Shown here in pieces: positions 56,787-64,000 of a stretch of DNA of 64,000 bases; within the stretch, counting starts at the first letter, position 1, and each line of letters opens with the position of its first letter. Under the pieces are notes generated by a model that had not been told where the DNA came from, did no database searches, and saw nothing but the letters and a program-made list of their open reading frames with translations. The position numbers were made by a program, and so were the translations under genes. The stretch covers positions 667,898 through 731,897 of the forward strand of contig NZ_LMEH01000001.1 in assembly GCF_001425325.1 (NCBI RefSeq), written 5' to 3'. This DNA comes from Leifsonia sp. Root1293 (GTDB lineage: Bacteria > Actinomycetota > Actinomycetes > Actinomycetales > Microbacteriaceae).

Positions 56787-57773
56787 TCAGGCGGGCTGTG
56801 CATCCTGCGGATTCGCGGATGCGGCGGCCACGGCAGAGGCGATGATCTCGTCGAAGCCGTGCTTCGGGGCCCATCCGGTCTCGGCACGCAGCCTGGTCGC
56901 ATCGGCGATCACCCGGGCGGGGTCGCCGGGGCGGGCCTCGGCGATGACCGGAGTGAAGGTTGTACCTGTCGCCGCGGCGATGGCGGCGATGACCTCGAGC
57001 ACGGAGGAGCCTTCCCCACGGCCCACGTTGAACACGTCGTGTGCCCGCTCATCGCGGCCCAGGTAGTCGAGGGCGTCGATGTGGGCGGCAGCGATGTCGA
57101 GCACGTGCACGTAGTCGCGCACTCCCGATCCGTCCTCCGTGTCGAAGCCCGTGCCGAACACCGTCGGGGCATCGCCCGCCGCGATCCTGTCGAGGACGAT
57201 CGTGATGAGGTTCAGCACCTGGGGATCGCCGAGGTCCCTCCATCCGGCTCCGGCGACATTGAAGTAGCGCAGGCTCACTGTGCGCATTCCGAACGCCCTC
57301 GCGGCGTCTCGGAGCAGCCATTCGCCCGCCAGCTTCGTCTGCCCGTAGGGGTTGATGGGGGAGACCGGTGCGTCCTCCGTGACGAGGTCGTCGCCTGTCA
57401 TCCCGTACACGGCCGCCGACGACGAGAACACGAAGCGTTCGACTCCGCACTGCTCGGCGGCGGCGAGGACGTTGGCGAGGCCGCCGACGTTCTGCTGGAA
57501 GTACCAGACCGGAGAGCCGACCGATTCGCCGACCTGCTTCTTGGCTGCGAAGTGGATGACTGCGTCGACGGAGTGCTCGGTCATGGCGGCCGAGATCGCG
57601 TCGACGGCGTCGGATGCCGCGACGTCGAGCGCGACGAGCGGTGCGCCCGACACCCGCTCCGCCGCGCCGGTGGAGAGGTCGTCGACCACGACGACCGGAA
57701 CGTGCGCCTCCTGGAGGAGTCGCACGACGTGGGCGCCGATGTACCCGGCGCCCCCGGTGACCATGACCGTCAT
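56787..57773 (-). CDS. galE: UDP-glucose 4-epimerase
   Basis: It interconverts UDP-glucose and UDP-galactose. The 328-residue extended SDR has VMVTGGAGYIGAHVVRLLQ at the N terminus, VIHFAAKKQVGESV, the catalytic SSSAAVYG and YGQTKLAGE (Tyr-x3-Lys), and LRYFNVAGA. The C-terminal DYVHVLDIAAAH and FNVGRGEGSSVLEV are typical. ATG 57773 lies 37 bases after ctaA on the same strand. UDP-glucose epimerisation is the best call; UDP-GlcNAc activity cannot be excluded. Confidence 0.92.
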   Translation of the reverse strand: MTVMVTGGAGYIGAHVVRLLQEAHVPVVVVDDLSTGAAERVSGAPLVALDVAASDAVDAISAAMTEHSVDAVIHFAAKKQVGESVGSPVWYFQQNVGGLANVLAAAEQCGVERFVFSSSAAVYGMTGDDLVTEDAPVSPINPYGQTKLAGEWLLRDAARAFGMRTVSLRYFNVAGAGWRDLGDPQVLNLITIVLDRIAAGDAPTVFGTGFDTEDGSGVRDYVHVLDIAAAHIDALDYLGRDERAHDVFNVGRGEGSSVLEVIAAIAAATGTTFTPVIAEARPGDPARVIADATRLRAETGWAPKHGFDEIIASAVAAASANPQDAQPA

Positions 57774-57810
57774 CGGGACGGAGCCGCGTTGGGTAGCAGC
57801 GAGCCGGGCA

Positions 57811-58749
57811 TCAGGCGCTCACGCGGGCATCGCGGTGCTCGGGCGCCGACAGCGTCGCGGCCGATGGCCGGCGCAGGGAGAGCACGACGTTGGTCATGGC
57901 CGCGGCGAGACATCCGGCCAGCACCATGTGAAGACCGACGAGGAACGGGGGAAGCCCGGTGCGCGCCTGGATGAGGCCCACCACGATCTGCACGGCTTCG
58001 ACGCCGAGCAGCAGGAGAACCGGCCCGCCTCCCGGGATCTTCGCGACCAGAACGGCGATGAGCAGAACCACGGTGAGGGCGAGGGTCGCGTAGGCCGGCC
58101 AGGAGTGCACGTGCTGCAGCACCTGCGGGTCGAGGCCGTTGCGCGGGGCGTCAGCGTCTCCGGCGTGCGGCCCGGAGCCGGTGGTGATGATGCCGACCAC
58201 GATCGTGACGGCCACGACGGCGCTCGCCACGTGTGCGAGGGTGGCGTACCAGCGCGGAGTCGCGAGCACCCGGGCACCGGGGGCCGAGTAGACCCTGTTC
58301 ACGAGCGCCGTCGCGAGGCACACCAGCGCGATGGAGACCACGAAGTGCAGGCCGACGACGTAGGGGTTGAGGCCGGTCAGCACGCTGAGGCCGCCGATGA
58401 CTCCCTGGGCCGGGATGCCGAGGCCGATGAGGAGCGAGAGGAGGAACAGGTCGCGGCGCTCCGCCCGCATCCGGATGACGAGGAGGAACATCGCGATCGC
58501 GATGAAGACGAGCACGAAGGTCATCAGGCGGTTGCCGAACTCGATGACGCCGTGGATGCCCATCTCGGGCGTGTTCACGAGTGAGTCGGCTGTGCACGCC
58601 GGCCAGGTCGGGCATCCGAGGCCGGACGCCGTCAGCCGGACCAGCCCTCCGGTGCCGATGAGCACGATCTGGGCGATCAGGGACAGCCAGGCGAAGACTC
58701 GGACGCGACGATCGATCCGGGTGGGCAGCCAGCTGATGAAACGCGACAC
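57811..58749 (-). CDS. ctaA: Haem A synthase
   Basis: It oxidises haem o to haem a in the membrane. The 312-residue protein has eight helices, the extracytoplasmic cysteine pair in LGCPTWPAC near residue 51, and four haem-ligand histidines in GIHGVIEFGNR, VGLHFVVS, QHVHSWPAY and VGLHMVLAG. GTG 58749 is the first start after the long upstream gap. It is divergent from the suf genes. Confidence 0.95.
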   Translation of the reverse strand: MSRFISWLPTRIDRRVRVFAWLSLIAQIVLIGTGGLVRLTASGLGCPTWPACTADSLVNTPEMGIHGVIEFGNRLMTFVLVFIAIAMFLLVIRMRAERRDLFLLSLLIGLGIPAQGVIGGLSVLTGLNPYVVGLHFVVSIALVCLATALVNRVYSAPGARVLATPRWYATLAHVASAVVAVTIVVGIITTGSGPHAGDADAPRNGLDPQVLQHVHSWPAYATLALTVVLLIAVLVAKIPGGGPVLLLLGVEAVQIVVGLIQARTGLPPFLVGLHMVLAGCLAAAMTNVVLSLRRPSAATLSAPEHRDARVSA

Positions 58750-59017
58750 GTCGGGGTGGTCCTGTCCTTGTACGGCAGACTCTCGGGCTGCGCCGCTGCA
58801 ACGTCACCGCGGGTGCCTGTAGAATCAATTGGTTGGAGAACCGCGTGTCACCGGTGTCAATCAGTCGGTACACGCTCATTCGGTTCCTCCGACAATTCTA
58901 GGTACGCACAGAAGCTGCCCCGCACAAATCAGACCTCGTGACCGTTCGTATCCACATACGCGGAAGGGGGATGAGCCGGATTGATAGCCGGTCGTCATGG
59001 GTAGGAAAGAGGGAGAC
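58750..59017. promoter_or_regulatory. Divergent promoter region between ctaA and sufB
   Basis: TAGAAT on the plus strand (58820-58825) is followed seven bases later by TTG 58833, which opens a 22-codon ORF ending at TAG 58899-58901. TAGAAT on the minus strand (58900-58895) could serve ctaA with a leader of about 140 nt. GGAGAACCG (58835-58843) and CGGTTCCTCC (58881-58890) are inverted repeats with one bulge. The sufB ribosome-binding site AAGAGGGAG is at 59007-59015. No SufR/IscR-type gene is present. Confidence 0.4.
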
Positions 59018-60436
59018 ATGTCGGACGTTCTCATCGACCGCCCCGAACTGGAAGGACTCGGAACCTACGAGTTCGGCTGGTCGGATTCCGACGCTGCAGG
59101 CGCATCCGCCCGGCGTGGGATCTCGCCGGAGGTGGTTCGCGACATCTCGGCCCTGAAGCAGGAGCCGGAGTGGATGCTCCAGCGCAGGCTCAAGGCCCTG
59201 CAGCTGTTCGAGCGCAAGCCGATGCCCACCTGGGGAGCCGACCTGTCGGAGATCGACTTCGACAACATCAAGTACTTCGTGCGGTCGACCGAGAAGCAGG
59301 CCCAGACCTGGGAAGACCTTCCCGATGACATCAAGAGCACCTACGAGAAGCTCGGAATCCCCGAGGCTGAGCGCCAGCGCCTCGTCTCCGGTGTCGCAGC
59401 CCAGTACGAGTCCGAGGTCGTCTACCACCAGATCAACGAGGAGCTCGAGGCGCAGGGTGTCATCTTCATGGACACCGACACCGCGCTCAGAGAGCACCCC
59501 GAGTTCTTCGACGAGTACTTCGGCACCGTCATCCCGTCGGGCGACAACAAGTTCGCCGCCTTGAACACCGCCGTGTGGTCGGGCGGATCCTTCGTGTACG
59601 TGCCGCCGGGAGTGCACGTTGAGATCCCTCTCCAGGCCTACTTCCGCATCAACACCGAGAACATGGGCCAGTTCGAGCGCACGCTGATCATCGCCGACGA
59701 GGGCAGCTACGTGCACTACATCGAGGGCTGCACGGCTCCCATCTACAAGAGCGACTCGCTGCACTCGGCCGTGGTCGAGATCATCGTGAAGAAGAACGCC
59801 CGCGTTCGCTACACGACGATCCAGAACTGGTCGAACAACGTCTACAACCTCGTCACCAAGCGCGCCACAGCAGGCGAGGGCGCGACGATGGAGTGGATCG
59901 ACGGCAACATCGGTTCCAAGGTGACGATGAAGTACCCATCCATCTACCTCATGGGCGAGCACGCCAAGGGCGAGACCCTGTCCGTGGCCTTCGCGGGCCC
60001 CGGCCAGCACCAGGACGCCGGCGCGAAGATGATCCACATGGCTCCGCACACGCAGAGCTCGATCGTCTCGAAGTCGATCGCCCGCGGCGGCGGACGCGCG
60101 GGCTACCGCGGCGAGGTCCGGGTGGACGCCAACGCGCACCACTCCGCCAACACTGTGCGCTGCGACGCTCTGCTCGTCGACACCATCTCCCGCTCCGACA
60201 CCTACCCGGCCATCGACATCCGTGTCGACGACGTGCAGCTCGGCCACGAGGCCACCGTCTCGCGGGTCTCCGAGGAGCAGCTGTTCTACCTCATGAGCCG
60301 CGGCATGCCGGAAGACGAGGCCATGGCCATGATCGTGCGCGGCTTCATCGAGCCGATCGCCCGTGAACTTCCCATGGAGTACGCACTCGAACTCAACAAG
60401 CTCATCGAGATGGGCATGGAGGGGTCGGTCGGATGA
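59018..60436 (+). CDS. sufB: Fe-S cluster assembly scaffold protein SufB
   Basis: It is a scaffold on which SufBCD builds Fe-S clusters. The 472-residue protein has SufB-specific blocks [20 protein letters not shown] and [20 protein letters not shown], then [10 protein letters not shown] and the beta-helix core, ending with [20 protein letters not shown] near 410. ATG 59018 follows AAGAGGGAG; an in-frame ATG at 58997 has no such site. No intein is present, unlike in many mycobacteria. Confidence 0.96.
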   Translation: MSDVLIDRPELEGLGTYEFGWSDSDAAGASARRGISPEVVRDISALKQEPEWMLQRRLKALQLFERKPMPTWGADLSEIDFDNIKYFVRSTEKQAQTWEDLPDDIKSTYEKLGIPEAERQRLVSGVAAQYESEVVYHQINEELEAQGVIFMDTDTALREHPEFFDEYFGTVIPSGDNKFAALNTAVWSGGSFVYVPPGVHVEIPLQAYFRINTENMGQFERTLIIADEGSYVHYIEGCTAPIYKSDSLHSAVVEIIVKKNARVRYTTIQNWSNNVYNLVTKRATAGEGATMEWIDGNIGSKVTMKYPSIYLMGEHAKGETLSVAFAGPGQHQDAGAKMIHMAPHTQSSIVSKSIARGGGRAGYRGEVRVDANAHHSANTVRCDALLVDTISRSDTYPAIDIRVDDVQLGHEATVSRVSEEQLFYLMSRGMPEDEAMAMIVRGFIEPIARELPMEYALELNKLIEMGMEGSVG

Positions 60437-60503
60437 CCGTCCTCCTGACGTCGAGCGTCGAATCGATGCCCATCTCCTCCCGTCGAAAGGACTCCTAGTC
60501 CAG

Positions 60504-61709
60504 ATGGCTGCCTCTGCAACCACCGTTCCCAGCGTGCCGACTTTCGAGCAGCACGGTCTCAAGAAGCACAGCGACGGCGATTGGGCCAACAAGGCTCCGG
60601 TCCAGACCCGTTCTGCGCGCCCCAAGTCCACCCGGGTCGACGACTTCGCCGCCGTCACCGGCCGTGAGGTCGAGTGGCGCTACTCGCCGGTCGCGAAGCT
60701 CACCGACCTCACCGCCGGTGACCTCGACGGCTCGCCGTACGAGTACACGTCGACCGCAATCGACGGCGTGACTGCGGCCTGGGTGTCGCGTGACGACGCC
60801 CGCATCGGCTCCGCCGGCATGCCGGAGGAGCGCGCCTCCGCGAACGCCTGGACCAGCTTCGAGCAGGCCCTGGTAATCTCGGTCACCGGTGAGGAGGCGA
60901 AGACCTTCACGCTTGACCGCGGTGCCCTCGGCTCCGGCCCGCGCGCCGCGCACACGGTGATCGAGGCCGCTCCGTTCAGCCGCGCGCTCATCGTGCTGCA
61001 GAACACCGGAGACGCGCGCCTCGCCGAGAACGTCGAGATCGTGGTCGGGGAGGGCGCCCAGCTCTCCGTCGTGACCGTGCAGGAGTGGGCGGATGACGCC
61101 ATCCACCTCGCCACGCACTTCTCCCGCGTCGGCCGCGACGCCAAGCTCAAGCACATCGTCGTCTCGCTCGGCGGATCGATCGTGAGGGTCAACCCCACGA
61201 CGCTCCTGGCCGAGCAGGGTGCCGACGTCGAGGCCTTCGGGCTGTACTTCTCGGATGCCGGACAGCACCTCGAGCAGCAGGTCTACGTCAACCACGACGC
61301 ACCCAACACGCGCTCGCGCGTCACCTACAAGGGTGCGCTGCAGGGCCAGGGCGCGCGATCCGTCTGGATCGGCGACGTGCTCATCGGCAACAAGGCCACA
61401 GGAACCGACAGCTACGAGCAGAACCGCAACCTCGTGCTCACCGACGGCACCCGTGCCGACTCGGTGCCGAACCTCGAGATCGAGACCGGCGACATCGCCG
61501 GCGCCGGCCACGCGAGTGCGACCGGGCGTTTCGACGACGAGCAGCTGTTCTACCTCATGAGCCGCGGCATCACCGAGGATGAGGCCCGTCGCCTCGTCGT
61601 GCGTGGCTTCCTCACCGAGATCGTGCAGCAGATCGGCGACGCCGAACTCGAGACCCGTCTGCAGGAATCCCTCGAGACCGAGCTGGTCGGAACGGTGCTG
61701 GCATCGTGA
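60504..61709 (+). CDS. sufD: Fe-S cluster assembly protein SufD
   Basis: It is the partner of SufB in the SufBC2D complex. The 401-residue protein shares the C-terminal beta-helix and the block [21 protein letters not shown] with SufB but has the shorter SufD N terminus. LSVVTVQEWADDAIHLATHF and SDAGQHLEQQVYVNHDAPNTRS fit SufD. ATG 60504 follows AAAGGA by 12 bases. The stop overlaps the Rieske gene start as GTGA. Confidence 0.95.
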   Translation: MAASATTVPSVPTFEQHGLKKHSDGDWANKAPVQTRSARPKSTRVDDFAAVTGREVEWRYSPVAKLTDLTAGDLDGSPYEYTSTAIDGVTAAWVSRDDARIGSAGMPEERASANAWTSFEQALVISVTGEEAKTFTLDRGALGSGPRAAHTVIEAAPFSRALIVLQNTGDARLAENVEIVVGEGAQLSVVTVQEWADDAIHLATHFSRVGRDAKLKHIVVSLGGSIVRVNPTTLLAEQGADVEAFGLYFSDAGQHLEQQVYVNHDAPNTRSRVTYKGALQGQGARSVWIGDVLIGNKATGTDSYEQNRNLVLTDGTRADSVPNLEIETGDIAGAGHASATGRFDDEQLFYLMSRGITEDEARRLVVRGFLTEIVQQIGDAELETRLQESLETELVGTVLAS

Positions 61710-62032
61710 GCGCACAGCGCATCTGCGCCGTCGACGAACTCGAGGCTAACCAGGCCGTGAAGGTCGACATCGACGGCGTGGCCATGGCCGTCGTGAAGGA
61801 CGACTCCGGCGCCGTGTTCGCCATCGGCGACACCTGCACCCACGGCGACATCTCGCTGTCGGAGGGGTTCGTGGAGGACGACACTCTCGAGTGCTGGGCC
61901 CACGGCTCGAAGTTCTCACTCCGCACGGGCAAGCCGCTCAGCCTCCCGGCCTACGACCCGGTGCCCGTGTACCAGGTCGAGATCCGCGACGGCGACATCT
62001 ACATCGACCCCACCATCACCGTCGCGGTCTGA
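61706..62032 (+). CDS. Rieske [2Fe-2S] ferredoxin-like protein of the suf cluster
   Basis: The 108-residue single-domain protein has the Rieske ligands in DTCTHGDISL (Cys-x-His) and LECWAHGSKF (Cys-x2-His), spaced as in the ferredoxin subunits of non-haem iron oxygenases. GTG 61706 overlaps sufD. In actinobacteria such a protein is fixed in the suf operon, probably as an electron donor for cluster assembly; the exact role is not proven. Confidence 0.92.
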   Translation: MSAQRICAVDELEANQAVKVDIDGVAMAVVKDDSGAVFAIGDTCTHGDISLSEGFVEDDTLECWAHGSKFSLRTGKPLSLPAYDPVPVYQVEIRDGDIYIDPTITVAV

Positions 62033-62092
62033 ACCGCGTCAGCACTTCTGGCGCCGCGTGCGCCGACGAAACGAAAGAGACGAAGAAGAACC

Positions 62093-62854
62093 ATGTCAGT
62101 TCTTGAGATCAAGGACCTCCGCGTCAGCGTCGAGACCGATCAGGGCACCAAGCACATCCTCAACGGTGTCGACCTCACCATCAACGAGGGCGAGATCCAC
62201 GCCGTCATGGGCCCCAACGGCTCGGGCAAGTCGACCCTCGCGTACACGATCGCCGGGCACCCCAAGTACCACGTCGAGGGCGGCTCGGTGCTGTTCGACG
62301 GCGCAGAGGTGCTCGACATGACGGTCGACGAGCGCGCTCGCGCCGGGCTGTTCCTCGCGATGCAGTACCCGGTGGAGATTCCCGGTGTGACCAACACCAA
62401 CTTCCTCCGCACCGCCAAGACCGCGATCGACGGCGAGGCGCCGGCCATCCGCACCTGGGTCAAGGACGTCCGCGAGGCCATGGGCAACCTGCGCATGGAC
62501 AGCTCCTTCGCGGAGCGCAACGTCAACGAGGGCTTTTCCGGTGGAGAGAAGAAGCGCAACGAGATCCTCCAGCTCGAACTCCTGAAGCCCAAGTTCGCCG
62601 TTCTCGACGAGACCGACTCCGGCCTCGACGTCGACGCACTGAAGATCGTCTCGGAGGGCGTCAACCGGGCCAAGGCCAACACCGGTCTCGGCATCCTGCT
62701 GATCACGCACTACACCCGGATCCTCCGCTACATCGAGCCCGACTTCGTGCACGTGTTCGTCAACGGCCGCGTCGCAGAACAGGGTGGCCGAGAGCTCGCC
62801 GACCGTCTCGAGGACGAGGGCTATGACCGCTTCCTCACCGGCGTGACGGCGTAG
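62093..62854 (+). CDS. sufC: Fe-S cluster assembly ATPase SufC
   Basis: It is the ABC-type ATPase of the SufBCD scaffold. The 253-residue protein has Walker A VMGPNGSGKSTLAY near residue 39, the SufC-type signature FSGGEKKRNEILQ, Walker B FAVLDETDSGLDVDALK and H-loop ITHYTRIL. ATG 62093 lies 60 bases after the Rieske gene. No sufS or sufU follows. Confidence 0.97.
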   Translation: MSVLEIKDLRVSVETDQGTKHILNGVDLTINEGEIHAVMGPNGSGKSTLAYTIAGHPKYHVEGGSVLFDGAEVLDMTVDERARAGLFLAMQYPVEIPGVTNTNFLRTAKTAIDGEAPAIRTWVKDVREAMGNLRMDSSFAERNVNEGFSGGEKKRNEILQLELLKPKFAVLDETDSGLDVDALKIVSEGVNRAKANTGLGILLITHYTRILRYIEPDFVHVFVNGRVAEQGGRELADRLEDEGYDRFLTGVTA

Positions 62855-62857
62855 GCT
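62852..62857 (+). promoter_or_regulatory. -10 box TAGGCT, leaderless start of sufT
   Basis: TAGGCT overlaps the sufC stop codon and is followed by six bases (GATCCC) and ATG 62864. sufT may thus be expressed separately from sufC. Confidence 0.5.
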
Positions 62858-62863
62858 GATCCC

Positions 62864-63193
62864 ATGGTCACGACACTCGAACCGGCACTCTTCGACCAGG
62901 TCGAAGAGGCGCTGAAGGAGGTCATGGATCCCGAGCTCGGCATCAACGTCGTCGACCTCGGCCTGATCTACGACCTCGGCTGGGACGACGAGAACAACGC
63001 CCTGGTCATCCACATGACACTGACGAGCGCCGGATGCCCCCTCACCGACGTGCTCGAGGAGCAGACCGCGCAGTCACTCGACGGCATCGTCGAGGCCTTC
63101 CGCATCAACTGGGTCTGGATGCCGCCGTGGGGTCCGGAGCGGATCACCGACGACGGACGCGACATGATGCGCGCCCTGGGCTTCGCGATCTAG
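62864..63193 (+). CDS. sufT: Metal-sulfur cluster assembly factor (DUF59/SufT-like)
   Basis: This 109-residue MIP18/DUF59 protein has VMDPELGINVVDLGLIYDLGW near residue 22 and the cysteine-bearing block MTLTSAGCPLTDVLEEQT. Such proteins help mature Fe-S proteins and are often the last suf gene in actinobacteria. The symbol is by context. It lies nine bases after sufC and ends at a strong terminator. Confidence 0.92.
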   Translation: MVTTLEPALFDQVEEALKEVMDPELGINVVDLGLIYDLGWDDENNALVIHMTLTSAGCPLTDVLEEQTAQSLDGIVEAFRINWVWMPPWGPERITDDGRDMMRALGFAI

Positions 63194-63204
63194 AGTCCGC
63201 GTTC

Positions 63205-63251
63205 ACGCGCAACGGCCCGTCCTCCTCCAGGAGGGCGGGCCGTTGCGCGTA
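63205..63251 (+). terminator. Strong terminator after the suf cluster
   Basis: The arms at 63205-63225 and 63230-63250/63251 (starting ACGCGCAACGGCCCG and ending CGGGCCGTTGCGCGT) form a 21-bp stem with one T-G wobble around TCCA. Confidence 0.85.
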
Positions 63252-63279
63252 CTGTGCGCCCGGCGCCCGAGCGCTCGGT

Positions 63280-63285
63280 AGGCTC
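63280..63285 (+). promoter_or_regulatory. -10 box TAGGCT, leaderless start of the last methyltransferase
   Basis: TAGGCT, six bases (CGGCGT), then ATG 63292. Confidence 0.55.
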
Positions 63286-63291
63286 GGCGTA

Positions 63292-64000
63292 TGAGCACGG
63301 ATCCGCAGGAGAAGGAGATCGCCCCGCGCGATCAGTACACCCACGGCCACCACGAGAGCGTGCTGCGCTCGCACACGTGGCGCACGGTCGAGAACTCGGC
63401 CGCCTACCTGGCGCCCCATCTCGTTCCGGGCCTCGCCGTGCTCGACCTCGGCTGCGGCCCCGGCACGATCACCGTCGACATCGCCCGTCGCGTCAGCCCG
63501 GGCCGGGTGATCGGCGTCGACGTGGCCCCCGACATCGTCGCGCAGGCGCGCGGTCTCGGCATCGACAACGGACTGGACAACGCCGACTTCCTCGTCGCCG
63601 ACGCCTATGCGCTGCCCTTCGACGACGACTCCTTCGATGTCGTGCACGCCCACCAGACCCTCCAGCACCTGGTGCGGCCCGTCGACGCGCTGCGCGAGGC
63701 ACTCCGCGTGCTGAAGCCCGGGGGACTGCTCGCCGTCCGTGACGTGGACTACGGCGGTGTCACCTGGTATCCCGCCCTGCCCGGTCTCTCGGAGTGGTTG
63801 AGCGTGTACCACGACGTGGCCCGCTACAACGGGGGAGAGCCCGACGCCGCTCGCATGCTCAAGGCGTGGGTGCGCGCCGCCGGATTCACGGACCTCGCGT
63901 GCACGGCATCGGTGTGGTGCTTCGCCTCGGATGCCGAACGCGAGTGGTGGGGTGAATCGTGGGCCGTGCGCGCCACCGAGTCCGCGTTCGCCGCGCACGC
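63292..64000 (+). CDS. SAM-dependent methyltransferase (cut by window edge)
   Basis: About 236 codons are visible and the frame is open at the window end. The N-terminal RDQYTHGHHESVLRSHTWRTV and motif I VLDLGCGPGTITVDIARR, motif II VIGVDVAPDIV, VVHAHQTLQHL and LRVLKPGGLLAVRDVDY define a class I methyltransferase of the Methyltransf_11 or UbiE-like kind. The substrate is not known. ATG 63292 is fixed by a -10 box six bases upstream. Confidence 0.9.

Overview
The window is a dense, high-GC stretch of a chromosome from an actinobacterium, most likely a member of the Microbacteriaceae (Leifsonia/Clavibacter-like). The grounds are RbpA, WhiA, OpcA and an HGxxPAAW-type small membrane protein inside the trp cluster, many GTG starts, the uvrC-rapZ-whiA and tkt-tal-pgi-zwf-opcA-pgl orders, and -10 boxes of the TAGRCT type lying directly on start codons. 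This assignment rests on gene content only; no database search was possible. No rRNA, CRISPR array, insertion sequence or prophage is visible.

Layout. 1-4004: end of trpE, two small membrane proteins and trpC-trpB-trpA (no trpD or trpG here). 4085-12778: lgt, glutamate synthase gltB-gltD and pyruvate kinase. 12889-20369: a more variable block with an acyltransferase, phosphoketolase, a YihY/BrkB membrane protein, two SDR dehydrogenases and a membrane GAF protein with a coupled small ORF. 20441-24472: tRNA-Leu(CAA), an ANTAR response regulator, a hotdog thioesterase and polA. 24537-29405: a DUF885 protein, a DUF4166 protein with an SDR epimerase, and rpsA. 29607-31870: an orphan exported protein, a methyltransferase and coaE. 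31956-41810: uvrB, a ClpC-N-domain/HTH gene pair, uvrA, uvrC, rapZ and whiA. 41963-46457: sodA, gap-pgk-tpiA, secG and rbpA. 46531-54645 (minus strand): the pentose-phosphate operon tkt-tal-pgi-zwf-opcA-pgl. 54997-58749: ctaB, then a hypothetical gene, galE and ctaA on the minus strand. 59018-63193: SUF iron-sulfur genes sufB-sufD-Rieske-sufC-sufT. A methyltransferase runs off the right edge.

How the genes work together. The core is central carbon and nitrogen metabolism: lower glycolysis (gap, pgk, tpiA, pyk), both branches of the pentose-phosphate pathway, a phosphoketolase bypass, glutamate synthase and tryptophan synthesis. Haem o and haem a synthesis (ctaB, ctaA) and Fe-S assembly (suf) supply cofactors for respiration and for GltB/GltD. 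uvrA, uvrB, uvrC and polA together cover nucleotide excision repair.

Most unusual features. (1) A two-gene operon, a small HTH protein plus a stand-alone ClpC N-domain protein, sits between uvrB and uvrA. It is driven by a 43-bp near-perfect palindrome that contains a complete promoter on each strand. (2) At least eleven genes have a TAnnnT box 6-7 nt before the start codon and are predicted to make leaderless mRNAs. (3) A 22-codon ORF bridges gltB and gltD between two almost identical start contexts. (4) Structured palindromic repeats lie at 21176-21312 and 34071-34220. (5) gltB is preceded by a leader with a terminator-like hairpin and a possibly sequestered ribosome-binding site.
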